This document shows, piece after piece, positions 35,302-43,495 of a DNA stretch of 64,000 nucleotides. The stretch is from Salipaludibacillus neizhouensis (GTDB lineage Bacteria > Bacillota > Bacilli > Bacillales > Salisediminibacteriaceae). The translations under genes and the position numbers were made by a program. Each line of letters opens with the position of its first letter. The stretch's first letter is position 1. The notes beneath the pieces were generated by a model. That model saw only the letters and a list, made by a program, of their open reading frames with translations. It was not told the origin of the DNA and made no database searches. Where the stretch lies: assembly GCF_002886185.1 (NCBI RefSeq), contig NZ_KZ614146.1, positions 563,234-627,233 of the forward strand, read 5' to 3'.

Positions 35302-38300
35302 ATGAGAATAATTAATTTTTCAATTAAGCGGCCGGTGTTTACGTTAGTCACAATGACTTTATTTTTACTATTGGGTGCAATCTCGTTAATTAACATCCCA
35401 TTAAAACTAATCCCGGATATTGATCCTCCGATAGCTGCCGTAGTAACCAGCTATGATGAAGCTGGACCAAAGGAAGTAGTAGATAATATTTCTCGTCCAA
35501 TGGAAGAAAGTTTATCGACATTGCCCGGACTTAATTCTATTAGTTCCATTTCAAGAGAAGGCTCATCAATGACGATTTTGGAATTTTCTTGGGCGACGTC
35601 AATCGACGATATTAAGAATGACATTATTACTAGTATGAACCAAGCTCCATTACCCTCGGGTGCCGGAAATCCTCAATTTTTGAAATTTGATCCATCACAG
35701 TTCCCTATTATTCAGCTTTCCATATCAGCGATGAGTGATAATGTTAATTTAGATGCATTAACCCAGGACCTTGAATCTGAATTATTAAAAATAAATGGTC
35801 TTGCCTCTGTCGATTTACAAGGTGTCTCCACCGAAGAAATACAAGTAGAGTTAGACCAACCATCCTTAGAAGAATTCGGACTAGATCAAGATGATGTGGT
35901 TCAGTCTTTACAAACACATAATGTGACTGCACCCGGGGGTACTGTTAGAAATGAAGATTCCGTTATTTCTACACGTGTATTATTTCAAATGCACAATGTG
36001 GAAGACATAGAGTCCGTTGTTTTGACTGTAGATACTGAAACAGGCGATGATGTTACCGTAAATGATGTTGCAGATGTTGGAATTATGTCAAATGAACCGG
36101 ATACGATCACACAGACAAATCAAGCCACAGCCATACTCATGAGTATACAACAGCAATCAAATGCAAATACAGCACAAGTCTCAAGTGATGTTAGTGAAAG
36201 ATTAGAAGAGCTACTGGCAGAGAGCAATTACAAAGATTTAGAAACAGCAGTACTCTTCGATCAAGGAGATTATATCGAAGAAGCTATTTCTAGTGTTTCT
36301 ATGGCTTTAATAGCAGGTGGATTGATAGCAATGACGGTGTTATTTGTTTTTTTACGAAGTATAACAACGCCCTTAATTATTGGAATTGCCATCCCTTTTT
36401 CTGTCATAGTGACATTTGTTTTGCTTTATTTTACTAGCTTTTCCCTTAACATCATGACTCTTGGCGGTTTAGCGCTTGGTATTGGAATGTTAGTAGATAA
36501 TTCTATTGTGGTCATAGAAAATATATATCGTCATTTATCGATGAAAAAGGAACCTAAAAAAGCTGCATTAGATGGGGCTAGTGAAGCGGCAACAGCGATA
36601 ACAGCATCAACATTTACGACAATTTCGGTTTTTCTGCCTGTTGTGTTTATAACTGGAATCGTCGGAAATCTATTTAGAGAATTTGCTCTAACTGTGTCAT
36701 TCAGTCTTTTAGCTTCATTACTTGTTGCTTTAACAGTGGTTCCAATGATAGCCAGCAGAGTTTTAAAAGCACCTGAGAAAGACTTGGAAAAGAAAAGGCA
36801 ACAATCAAGATTTGTTAAAACTTTTGATAAATCTACTCGTTGGTCATTAAAAAATCGTACTGTCATACTTGTCATTACCTTAATCCTTCTTATTGGTGGT
36901 GGATTTGGAGTAATTTCAGTAGGAACTGCATTTTTGCCGGCTACTGATGAAGGCTTCTTCCAAATTGATGTAGAAATGAAGCCTGGTACTCCTAGAGAAG
37001 ATACATTTGAAGCGATTGAAGAAATCGAAGTGGTGCTGGAAAATGAAACAGAAGTCGATCATTATACTTCTGTAACTGGTGCAAGCGGAAATGGCATGAT
37101 GATGGGGGAAGGGAATTCAAACAAAGCGTCGGTTTATGTCACAATGGCTCCTATCGATCAACGAACCGTTTCTACGATGGACTTTTCTGATTCCATTCGA
37201 AGAGATTTAGAGCAAGCAGTCCCTAATGGAGAAATCTCAGTTCAAATGGATGCTTCATTTGGAAATAGTCCAAACACTTTTACCTTTAATTTAAGGGATT
37301 CCAGTCCTAATCGTCTAGAAGAAGTAGCTGCAGAAGTGCAAGCAGAATTTGCAGATATGAGTGAACTTACAGAGGTTACAAACGACTTAAATGAAACGAT
37401 TGAAGAATTGCAAATAACCGTAAATGAAGAAGCGGCTAGAGAGGAAGGGTTTGTCCCTGCCCAAATAGCAAGTATCGTAAATAACCAAATGACTGGAGTT
37501 ACAGCCACGCAAATTGTAACTGCCGAAGATGAGATTTATGAAGTACACGTTCATTTTGCACAAGAATATACAGAAGATGTAGAAGCGATAGAGAATCTTC
37601 TGCTTAGAAATCGAGAAAGAGATTACATACGGCTAGATGATATTTCAACTATCGAAATAGGTGTAGGGCCAGAAACAATTCATCGAGTTGATCTGGAAAA
37701 TGCGGTTCAATTTACTTTGCAGTATGGATCAGAAAATAATTTAGGTGAGATTCGTACACTTGTAGAGGAAACTTTTGAGGACCTTTCGATTCCTGATGAA
37801 ACAACGGTATCCTATACAGGAGATACAGAATTATTAGATGATGCCATATCAGATCTCACATTAGCACTAATCTTGGCAGTAGTATTTGTTTATCTCGTGT
37901 TAGCAGCTCAATTCGAGTCATTAAAATACCCGTTCGTAATCATGTTCACGGTACCTTTAATTGTTATTGGAGTTGCGATTGGACTTACAGTAACTGAAAC
38001 ACCAGTTAGTGTGATGGCTTTTATTGGTCTAATCGTACTAGTAGGAATCGTCGTAAACAATGCGATTGTACTGGTGGATTATATAAATCAGAGAAAAGCA
38101 TCTGGAATGAAGAGTTATGAAGCGATCGTAGACGGTGTAAAAGACCGTGCAAGGCCAATCCTAATGACAGCGACTACTACGATACTAGGTTTAGTACCAT
38201 TAGCAATTGGATTAGGGGAAGGTACGGAGCTTCAACAGCCACTAGCAATAACCGTTATTAGTGGTTTGATTAGTGCTACATTCCTGACATTAATTTTAAT

Positions 38301-38733
38301 TCCAGTCATTTACAGTTTTTTTGATAAAGATACTAGAAATTTAAATCGTAAGTATATGATGCCGAATGGACAACTAATTCCGGCTTACCTGATCGAGAAT
38401 AATTATACGAAAGAGGAAGGGGAATCGAGAACTCATTATCTTATTGATGAACATGGAAATAAAGGGATAGCTTCTCAGGAAGAGAATTTTTCTGACTTCT
38501 ATAAGGAAACAGATGATAGGCGAGTAAGTGAGTCTACCCAAGAAACAGAAAAGTTATTAGATGAAGCTGAACTAAAAACTGTAAATAACTCATTCTATGA
38601 AGGTAACGAGCAGTCAGTAAAATTTCGCTCTAGGAAAGAGAAACACCATACTTCTGAAATGTCTCGAGAAGATTTGCTGGATATGTTGGAGGATATTATA
38701 GCAAGAAATCCTAAAAAGAAACATGATAAATGA
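35302..38733 (+). CDS. swrC: RND-family exporter (SwrC/AcrB-like)
   Basis: Proton-driven multidrug or surfactant exporter of the HAE-RND family; B. subtilis SwrC is needed for surfactin resistance and swarming. The 1143 residues show the duplicated plan: TM1 (FTLVTMTLFLLLGAISL), large external loop, TM2-6, a second half starting near residue 520 (TVILVITLILLIGGG) and a second loop. TM4 carries the proton-relay Asp in ALGIGMLVDNSIVVIENI. After the last helix a cytoplasmic tail of about 120 charged residues ends MSREDLLDMLEDIIA. That tail is longer than is typical. Monocistronic, with terminators on both sides. Confidence 0.9.
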   Translation: MRIINFSIKRPVFTLVTMTLFLLLGAISLINIPLKLIPDIDPPIAAVVTSYDEAGPKEVVDNISRPMEESLSTLPGLNSISSISREGSSMTILEFSWATSIDDIKNDIITSMNQAPLPSGAGNPQFLKFDPSQFPIIQLSISAMSDNVNLDALTQDLESELLKINGLASVDLQGVSTEEIQVELDQPSLEEFGLDQDDVVQSLQTHNVTAPGGTVRNEDSVISTRVLFQMHNVEDIESVVLTVDTETGDDVTVNDVADVGIMSNEPDTITQTNQATAILMSIQQQSNANTAQVSSDVSERLEELLAESNYKDLETAVLFDQGDYIEEAISSVSMALIAGGLIAMTVLFVFLRSITTPLIIGIAIPFSVIVTFVLLYFTSFSLNIMTLGGLALGIGMLVDNSIVVIENIYRHLSMKKEPKKAALDGASEAATAITASTFTTISVFLPVVFITGIVGNLFREFALTVSFSLLASLLVALTVVPMIASRVLKAPEKDLEKKRQQSRFVKTFDKSTRWSLKNRTVILVITLILLIGGGFGVISVGTAFLPATDEGFFQIDVEMKPGTPREDTFEAIEEIEVVLENETEVDHYTSVTGASGNGMMMGEGNSNKASVYVTMAPIDQRTVSTMDFSDSIRRDLEQAVPNGEISVQMDASFGNSPNTFTFNLRDSSPNRLEEVAAEVQAEFADMSELTEVTNDLNETIEELQITVNEEAAREEGFVPAQIASIVNNQMTGVTATQIVTAEDEIYEVHVHFAQEYTEDVEAIENLLLRNRERDYIRLDDISTIEIGVGPETIHRVDLENAVQFTLQYGSENNLGEIRTLVEETFEDLSIPDETTVSYTGDTELLDDAISDLTLALILAVVFVYLVLAAQFESLKYPFVIMFTVPLIVIGVAIGLTVTETPVSVMAFIGLIVLVGIVVNNAIVLVDYINQRKASGMKSYEAIVDGVKDRARPILMTATTTILGLVPLAIGLGEGTELQQPLAITVISGLISATFLTLILIPVIYSFFDKDTRNLNRKYMMPNGQLIPAYLIENNYTKEEGESRTHYLIDEHGNKGIASQEENFSDFYKETDDRRVSESTQETEKLLDEAELKTVNNSFYEGNEQSVKFRSRKEKHHTSEMSREDLLDMLEDIIARNPKKKHDK

Positions 38734-38754
38734 ATAAGAGTAGGATTAAAAATT

Positions 38755-38779
38755 GAGGGGCCTTCTGGGCTCTTTTTTT
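38755..38779 (+). terminator. Intrinsic terminator after swrC
   Basis: GAGGGGCC and GGGCTC form a short interrupted stem followed by seven T. The following 240 bases to the next start show no other clear element. Confidence 0.65.
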
Positions 38780-39021
38780 ATGGATATTTAAAAATCTTGG
38801 TTTTTAAAGGATTTTGTTGACTTTTGAATAGCGAGAGGGTCAACTTTTTGCGTGTGCTTTACACTTTCTACGAGTATTTTAAAAGACACAATGTATCCGA
38901 GAACAGTTTTTACGTTAGTTAGTACAAGATATATTTTTTTATTATTGAGACTTAGGTCAGTGGTCCAAACATAATCGATTCTTATAAATAAACTAATAAG
39001 AAAAGATTTGGAGGTGAGTTT

Positions 39022-39312
39022 ATGACTTACGGAAATCACTATTATGACATATGCTGCAGATACAAAGGAAAACATGTTCGAATCGTTGATTTAAAAGGAC
39101 TGGAGCATCATGGAAAGATTGTTGATGTAGATAATAAATATGTTTATTTGGAGAAAGAGGGAAGAGGGTATTCTGGTTTTGGCTACGGCTACGGTGGATA
39201 TTATCCCGGATATGGATATCCCGGATATACTCCTTATCCGTATAGACCAGTAGTACCAATAGCATTAGCGGCAATTGGTGGTTTTGCATTAGGCGCAGCT
39301 TTTTTTTGGTAA
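39022..39312 (+). CDS. Small Gly/Tyr-rich protein with SH3/Lsm-like head and C-terminal membrane helix
   Basis: The 96-residue protein has an N-terminal beta-rich segment (about 13-47: KGKHVRIVDLKGLEHHGKIV, DVDNKYVYLEK) resembling an Lsm/SH3 barrel, then a GY/PGY-rich low-complexity stretch (GYSGFGYGYGGYYPGYGYPG) and a final helix (PIALAAIGGFALGAAFFW). It has Cys-Cys at residues 11-12. No function is known to me; the composition recalls small spore or envelope proteins of Bacilli. Start ATG 39022 after TTTGGAGGTG. Single gene with its own terminator. Confidence 0.7.
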   Translation: MTYGNHYYDICCRYKGKHVRIVDLKGLEHHGKIVDVDNKYVYLEKEGRGYSGFGYGYGGYYPGYGYPGYTPYPYRPVVPIALAAIGGFALGAAFFW

Positions 39313-39337
39313 TAATGAAAGGGAAAACCTTGCGATG

Positions 39338-39374
39338 TTGACCAACTTCATGTCGAATGGAGTTGGTTTTTTGG
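39338..39374 (+). terminator. Intrinsic terminator after the Gly/Tyr-rich gene
   Basis: ACCAACT (39341-39347) pairs with AGTTGGT (39361-39367), followed by a T run. Confidence 0.8.
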
Positions 39375-39502
39375 TTACTTTAATCTTTTCATGTTAGGTC
39401 AATAAATGATAAAATATAGAAGTTATTAATCATTTCTTTTCATGTGTATGAAATTCTGTATAATAGAGTAATAATAGGTTTGGATAAAAAAGGGGAATGA
39501 AT

Positions 39503-40153
39503 ATGAAATACTTGAAGATTCCGCTCTTATTAATTGGTGTATTGTTTTTTGCAGCCTGTTCTGAAAATGAGGAACCCGAGGATCTATCAGTGAATGAAGA
39601 AGCTGTAAATGATTTAGATACATTAATAGCTACCAATGAACAGTTAGTAGGCCAACTTGAAAAAGAGCTAACAGAGAGAGAGCAACTTCAAGAAAGAGTT
39701 CAAGAACTAGAAGATGAAAATGTGTCACTAAAAGATGATGTTCTTACGTATAAACAACTAACGATTGAACTAGAAGAAAATTATGAGAAGGAACGTGTTT
39801 TAAGAAGGCAGCTTGATGAAAAATCCCGTGAGTTTTTTCAATTCATGCATGAAAGAAACCATTCAGAGTTAGAGAACATGGTAGCGGATAACATTACTGT
39901 AAACTCGGAATCAGACACGCTAGAGTTACTAGAGGATAACTCTATTTCCCAAACGTTTCATTACCTACATTTAGAACCTGTCATTTATATACGCCAACGA
40001 ACGTTTTCTTATAATGATGATCAGAGTGAATTTACTACAGAGTATGAATTCTATACGGAATCAGAAGAGAGCTTTCAATTTGATGGTGGGATAGAGATTA
40101 TTTTTAAGGAAGAAGAAGAATGGAAAGTTTCTTCTATTCGATATGTTCAATAG
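39503..40153 (+). CDS. Coiled-coil lipoprotein of unknown function
   Basis: Lipoprotein signal MKYLKIPLLLIGVLFFAACS (Cys19) followed by a predicted coiled coil (about 40-115: LVGQLEKELTEREQLQERVQ and further heptads) and a C-terminal alpha/beta domain (about 120-216) that ends EEEEWKVSSIRYVQ, similar in layout to NTF2-like or DUF4878-type extracellular domains. ATG 39503 is 7 bases after AAGGGG; the ATG at 39497 is too close. A TATAAT at 39459-39464 probably belongs to its promoter. No recognised family. Confidence 0.7.
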   Translation: MKYLKIPLLLIGVLFFAACSENEEPEDLSVNEEAVNDLDTLIATNEQLVGQLEKELTEREQLQERVQELEDENVSLKDDVLTYKQLTIELEENYEKERVLRRQLDEKSREFFQFMHERNHSELENMVADNITVNSESDTLELLEDNSISQTFHYLHLEPVIYIRQRTFSYNDDQSEFTTEYEFYTESEESFQFDGGIEIIFKEEEEWKVSSIRYVQ

Positions 40154-40179
40154 AATAAAATAATGAAAGGGAGATAGAA

Positions 40180-40827
40180 ATGGGAAGTACTCATGTCTTC
40201 ACGAAAAAAGAAGAAATCGCAAATGCTATCACACACGGTATAGGTGTGTTAGTCAGCATTGCTGCACTAGTTCTTCTTATTGTATTTGCCAGCTTATATG
40301 GAACCACAGCACATCTGGTAAGCTTTACAATTTATGGTGTGACGTTAGTATTAATGTTTACATGTTCCACTCTATTACATAGTTTTCCAAATGGGAAGGT
40401 AAAGAATATTTTTGAAGTTTTAGATCATTCTGCTATCTATTTGTTTATTGCAGGAACATATACACCTCTTATGGTTATAGTTGTGGACGGTACGATTGGT
40501 TGGGTTTTACTCTCTATTGTCTGGGCTTTAGCAATTAGTGGAATAATCTTTAAAGCATTTTTTGTCAAAAGATTTATTTTCTTATCGACGTTACTATATA
40601 TTTCAATGGGTTGGATGGTTGCATTTGTTCTGAATCCTATTGCTTCGAAAGTGGAAACGACAGGGTTAGTTTTATTAGTAATTGGCGGAGTTTTATATAC
40701 CGTTGGAACAGTTTTTTACGTGTGGCGAACCTTTCATTATCATCATGCAGTGTGGCATCTCTTTGTCCTGGCTGCAAGTATTGTGCACTTTCTAACAATA
40801 CTAATGTATGTTCTACCATTACGTTAA
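40180..40827 (+). CDS. Hemolysin III / PAQR-family membrane protein
   Basis: Seven-helix membrane protein of the YqfA/hemolysin III family, related to PAQR receptors and thought to act as a metal-dependent membrane-lipid hydrolase or fluidity factor. The conserved zinc-ligand regions are present: Ser/His in TCSTLLHSFPN, Asp in LDHSAIYLFIAGTYTP and two His in HHAVWHLFVLAASIVHF. The product has 215 residues. RBS AAAGGGAG. It shares a convergent terminator with the pterin dehydratase gene. Confidence 0.87.
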   Translation: MGSTHVFTKKEEIANAITHGIGVLVSIAALVLLIVFASLYGTTAHLVSFTIYGVTLVLMFTCSTLLHSFPNGKVKNIFEVLDHSAIYLFIAGTYTPLMVIVVDGTIGWVLLSIVWALAISGIIFKAFFVKRFIFLSTLLYISMGWMVAFVLNPIASKVETTGLVLLVIGGVLYTVGTVFYVWRTFHYHHAVWHLFVLAASIVHFLTILMYVLPLR

Positions 40828-40851
40828 TAAATACAATTTAATTTTAAAGAA

Positions 40852-40888
40852 AAAAGACTACCTCATTTTTTTAAGGTAGCCTTTTTAT
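40852..40888. terminator. Convergent bidirectional terminator
   Basis: AAAGACTACCT (ending at 40863) pairs with AGGTAGCCTTT after an A/T-rich loop, with A and T runs outside. It serves the genes on both sides. Confidence 0.8.
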
Positions 40889-40894
40889 TGTTTA

Positions 40895-41185
40895 CTAATC
40901 GTACTTTAGAAATGTAACATCATAAGCGTGAGCAGATTCGAAATCTTTCTGAGATAACCCGCCTTCATCAATTGTGCTTAATTTGATTGTTACATTTTTG
41001 TGGTCAATAATTAAGTACGGATGATGCTGTCGGTCTTCTGCTAAGTTTGCGAGTTCATTTACAAACTGTATCGCTTTAGGAAATGTACTTAAGGTAAAAT
41101 GTTTTTTTATCCATTTGTCCCCTTCTAACTCCCATCCCTTTGAATCTTCAAGGTTAGCTTGGATATCTTCACTAGATAAAATCAT
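40895..41185 (-). CDS. Pterin-4a-carbinolamine dehydratase
   Basis: Dehydrates 4a-hydroxytetrahydrobiopterin (PCD/DCoH/PhhB family). The 96-residue protein carries the active-site motif AEDRQHHPYLIIDHKNVTI, with the catalytic His-His-Pro and a second His. Start ATG 41185 after GGGAGGAG on the minus strand. No aromatic amino acid hydroxylase is nearby, so the physiological partner is not apparent; some PCDs act in molybdopterin or folate metabolism. Confidence 0.9.
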   Translation of the reverse strand: MILSSEDIQANLEDSKGWELEGDKWIKKHFTLSTFPKAIQFVNELANLAEDRQHHPYLIIDHKNVTIKLSTIDEGGLSQKDFESAHAYDVTFLKYD

Positions 41186-41463
41186 GGATAGATCTCCTCC
41201 CGTTCGAATGAATTTTCAAAATATACCATGTTCGTATCATATCAAATATAAAATTCAAATTAAAGATTATTAGGAAACTTGTATATATGAGGAGTATAGT
41301 TTCAGTATTAGCTGAAAAAATGAATGGTTTATTTTAACAAAAAAGTAAGTAGTGATAATACATATAAATGAATTAAAGTAATACTAATAGTTTAATAACC
41401 TTTATATTTGAGGAAATATCATTCTTATGATTCATATATATAAATTTTTTTTGATTCAAATGA

Positions 41464-41501
41464 CCTATCTATGTTTCAAACTAAGCGGATAGGGTATTTT
41501 T
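41464..41501 (+). promoter_or_regulatory. Weak terminator-like hairpin in the leader of the EAL gene
   Basis: CCTATC (41464-41469) pairs with GATAGG (41488-41493), followed by GTATTTTT, 30 bases before the start. The rest of the 345-base gap (41186-41530) is AT-rich with no other clear element. Confidence 0.35.
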
Positions 41502-41530
41502 AAACTATTATGATGAAAGAAGGTGTATTA

Positions 41531-42577
41531 ATGGAAGGGTGTCAATTTTGTCAGGTGAAAATGCCTTTATCGGATGAAGGCATGATAAAAATAGTTTTTT
41601 TAGGAGATGTTAGTCTTACTGAGATTATAAATAAATCCGAAAGTATTGGATTTGAACTATTTCATGTTGATCATAGTTTACATTTTACATATGCTTCTTG
41701 GGAACAGTTACAACAGTTTATTAAAATGATAGAGTTGGAACTTTCGAAATTACAGTTAAATGAAACTCATGGATATTTTATTGAAGAGGGATATGAGGCA
41801 ATTAATTTGAAGACAAAGATCCCTTTTACTCAACTTGCACTTAGAATTAAAAATCCTACTTACGTGAAAGTTATACAAGAACAACTTTTCTACTCGTTTA
41901 TGCAACCAATCCTAGCGTGTGATTCAGAAGAGGTATACGGCTATGAATTTCTTTTGAGACCTAGCAGCCGATTATATCCATTCTCTCCAGCGGATCTTTT
42001 TAATTTTTCCCAAGATTCCGGCCTTCAATCAATGTTGGATAGTCAATCAAGGATTAATGCTATTCGCACTGGTGCTCAGATGTTAAGTAAAGGAACGAAG
42101 CATTTTATTAATTTTTTACCATCATCTATTTACGATCCCACCCATTGTTTAAAAAGTACTTTTCAAGCAGTCAAAGAGTATAACGTTGATCCAGAAGACC
42201 TTGTCTTTGAAGTGGTAGAAACGGAACGAATAGAAGATATGAAACATTTGAAAAGTATCTTTACTCAATATCAGAAAGCTGGAGTAAAAGTAGCATTAGA
42301 TGATATAGGTTCAGGCTTCGCAACAATAGATGTTTTACAAGAGTTGGCACCGGATTATGCTAAAATTGATCGAGAGCTTATCAGAAACTGTTATGCGGAC
42401 GATAATAAGATGTCCCTCATTGCAAATTTACGAGAAGTTACAAAGGAAATGGGAACAATTTTACTTGCAGAAGGGATTGAAACCGAAGAAGAGTATATTG
42501 CAATTAAACCATATGTGGATCTAGTTCAAGGTTATTACTTTGGGAAACCTTTAAATACACCAGCAGTTTTGAGTTAA
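41531..42577 (+). CDS. Stand-alone EAL-domain protein (cyclic-di-GMP phosphodiesterase or receptor)
   Basis: N-terminal half (about 1-115) is an unassigned domain with a CxxC at residues 4-7 (EGCQFCQVK); the C-terminal half (about 120-345) is an EAL domain. The signature reads EFL (YGYEFLLRP), but the metal and catalytic residues are kept: Asn in INFLPSS, Glu in EVVETE, Asp-Asp in ALDDIGSGF, Lys in AKIDREL, Glu in AEGIE and Gln in VQGYYFGKP. It may therefore be active. The product has 348 residues. ATG 41531 follows AAGAAGGTG; ATG 41510 has no site. Confidence 0.82.
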   Translation: MEGCQFCQVKMPLSDEGMIKIVFLGDVSLTEIINKSESIGFELFHVDHSLHFTYASWEQLQQFIKMIELELSKLQLNETHGYFIEEGYEAINLKTKIPFTQLALRIKNPTYVKVIQEQLFYSFMQPILACDSEEVYGYEFLLRPSSRLYPFSPADLFNFSQDSGLQSMLDSQSRINAIRTGAQMLSKGTKHFINFLPSSIYDPTHCLKSTFQAVKEYNVDPEDLVFEVVETERIEDMKHLKSIFTQYQKAGVKVALDDIGSGFATIDVLQELAPDYAKIDRELIRNCYADDNKMSLIANLREVTKEMGTILLAEGIETEEEYIAIKPYVDLVQGYYFGKPLNTPAVLS

Positions 42578-42631
42578 AGTGATAGAAAATATGGATTCTA
42601 AGGGCTAACAATTCTGTGAAAGGGGGAAATG

Positions 42632-43210
42632 ATGAATTACTTAGTAGTTTTCATGCATCCAACAAAAGATAGCTTCAATGGCTCCATTTTAGAAAGTGTA
42701 GTCGCTACTATAAAAGACAAAAAGGCTGAAGTGAGAATTAGAAATTTAGCAGAACAGTCATTTCACCCCCATTTATCCAGGGAAGAATATGAAGAAAGTT
42801 ATCAAAGGTATTATAAGACTGATGTTGTGAAGGAACAGGACTTCATAAAATGGGCGGATCATATAATTTTTATTTTCCCTGTTTGGTGGGGGGGATTTCC
42901 CGCCATAGGTAAAGGTTTTATTGATCGTGTTTTTTCTTTTGGATTTGCTTATGAATTAGAAGGAGAGAACCCTATTCCTAAACTGGTATGTAAAAAAGCA
43001 TCTCTTCTATATACTACCGGTGCACCAAAGGAGGAGTTTGAAAACTCTGGAATGAACGAGGCGATGCTCCGTTTAATCGATCAAAGTATTTTACAATTTT
43101 GCGGGCTGTCTTTACACGGAAGTCTTCATTTTGGAAATGTTATTCAAGGCACGGATCTGGAAAGAAAGAATATGCTAATAGATACAATTGACTTTATAAA
43201 TACTATTTGA
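42632..43210 (+). CDS. NAD(P)H quinone oxidoreductase-like flavoprotein
   Basis: Flavodoxin-fold oxidoreductase of the NQO/KefF/MdaB type, likely FMN or FAD dependent. Phosphate-binding loop FMHPTKDSFNGSI at residues 8-20, FIFPVWWGGFPAIGKGFIDRV (the substrate/flavin region) near 77-97, and TTGAPKEEF. The product has 192 residues. ATG 42632 is 5 bases after GGGGG; ATG 42629 is closer and less likely. Function likely quinone or electrophile detoxification. Confidence 0.85.
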   Translation: MNYLVVFMHPTKDSFNGSILESVVATIKDKKAEVRIRNLAEQSFHPHLSREEYEESYQRYYKTDVVKEQDFIKWADHIIFIFPVWWGGFPAIGKGFIDRVFSFGFAYELEGENPIPKLVCKKASLLYTTGAPKEEFENSGMNEAMLRLIDQSILQFCGLSLHGSLHFGNVIQGTDLERKNMLIDTIDFINTI

Positions 43211-43228
43211 ATAGGGATCATGTCTCTA

Positions 43229-43264
43229 AATAAACGGCGGGGATGCCGTTTATTGCTTTTTTTT
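43229..43264 (+). terminator. Intrinsic terminator after the flavoprotein gene
   Basis: AATAAACGGC pairs with GCCGTTTATT, followed by a G and eight or more T. Confidence 0.85.
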
Positions 43265-43377
43265 ACGAAGGGAAACCTATCTCCTTTCGAGCAGCACCTA
43301 CACGCACTTCGTAGGTGCTGCTTCTGGTTGGCGAGACCTCGCTGAATATAACAAAAGACGCTACGCGTTTTTCTTAT
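43263..43377 (-). repeat. Structured dispersed repeat, copy B
   Basis: Same orientation as copy A. The central stem reads GAGCAGCACCTAC/GTAGGTGCTGCT (43290-43301 with 43311-43322): the T-A pair of other copies is replaced by C-G on both arms. The terminal box AAAAGACGCTACGCGTTTTTCTT closes the right side, while the left outer arm is lost (replaced by a T run), so the copy is truncated next to the terminator. Confidence 0.85.
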
Positions 43378-43395
43378 ATTCAAAACTAGGGAGAT

Positions 43396-43425
43396 GTCAC
43401 GTTTTAAGTGCAAAGACATAGGATG
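43396..43425 (+). promoter_or_regulatory. Sigma-K/E-like sporulation promoter
   Basis: GTCAC at 43396-43400 and CATAGGATG at 43417-43425 are spaced 16 bases, close to the sigma-K pattern (AC, 16-17 bases, CATAnnnTA). It precedes the Met/Gln/His-rich repeat protein gene by about 70 bases and suggests mother-cell expression. Confidence 0.5.
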
Positions 43426-43495
43426 AACTGAACCGCTTCAAATATGAATATTTTAAAAATAAGGGGTTCCTATAAAGGAAAGAAAGGGGTTTTAT

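Noticed and set aside
36531-36875. Minus-strand frame inside swrC
   Set aside because: Shadow of the RND coding sequence without start signals.
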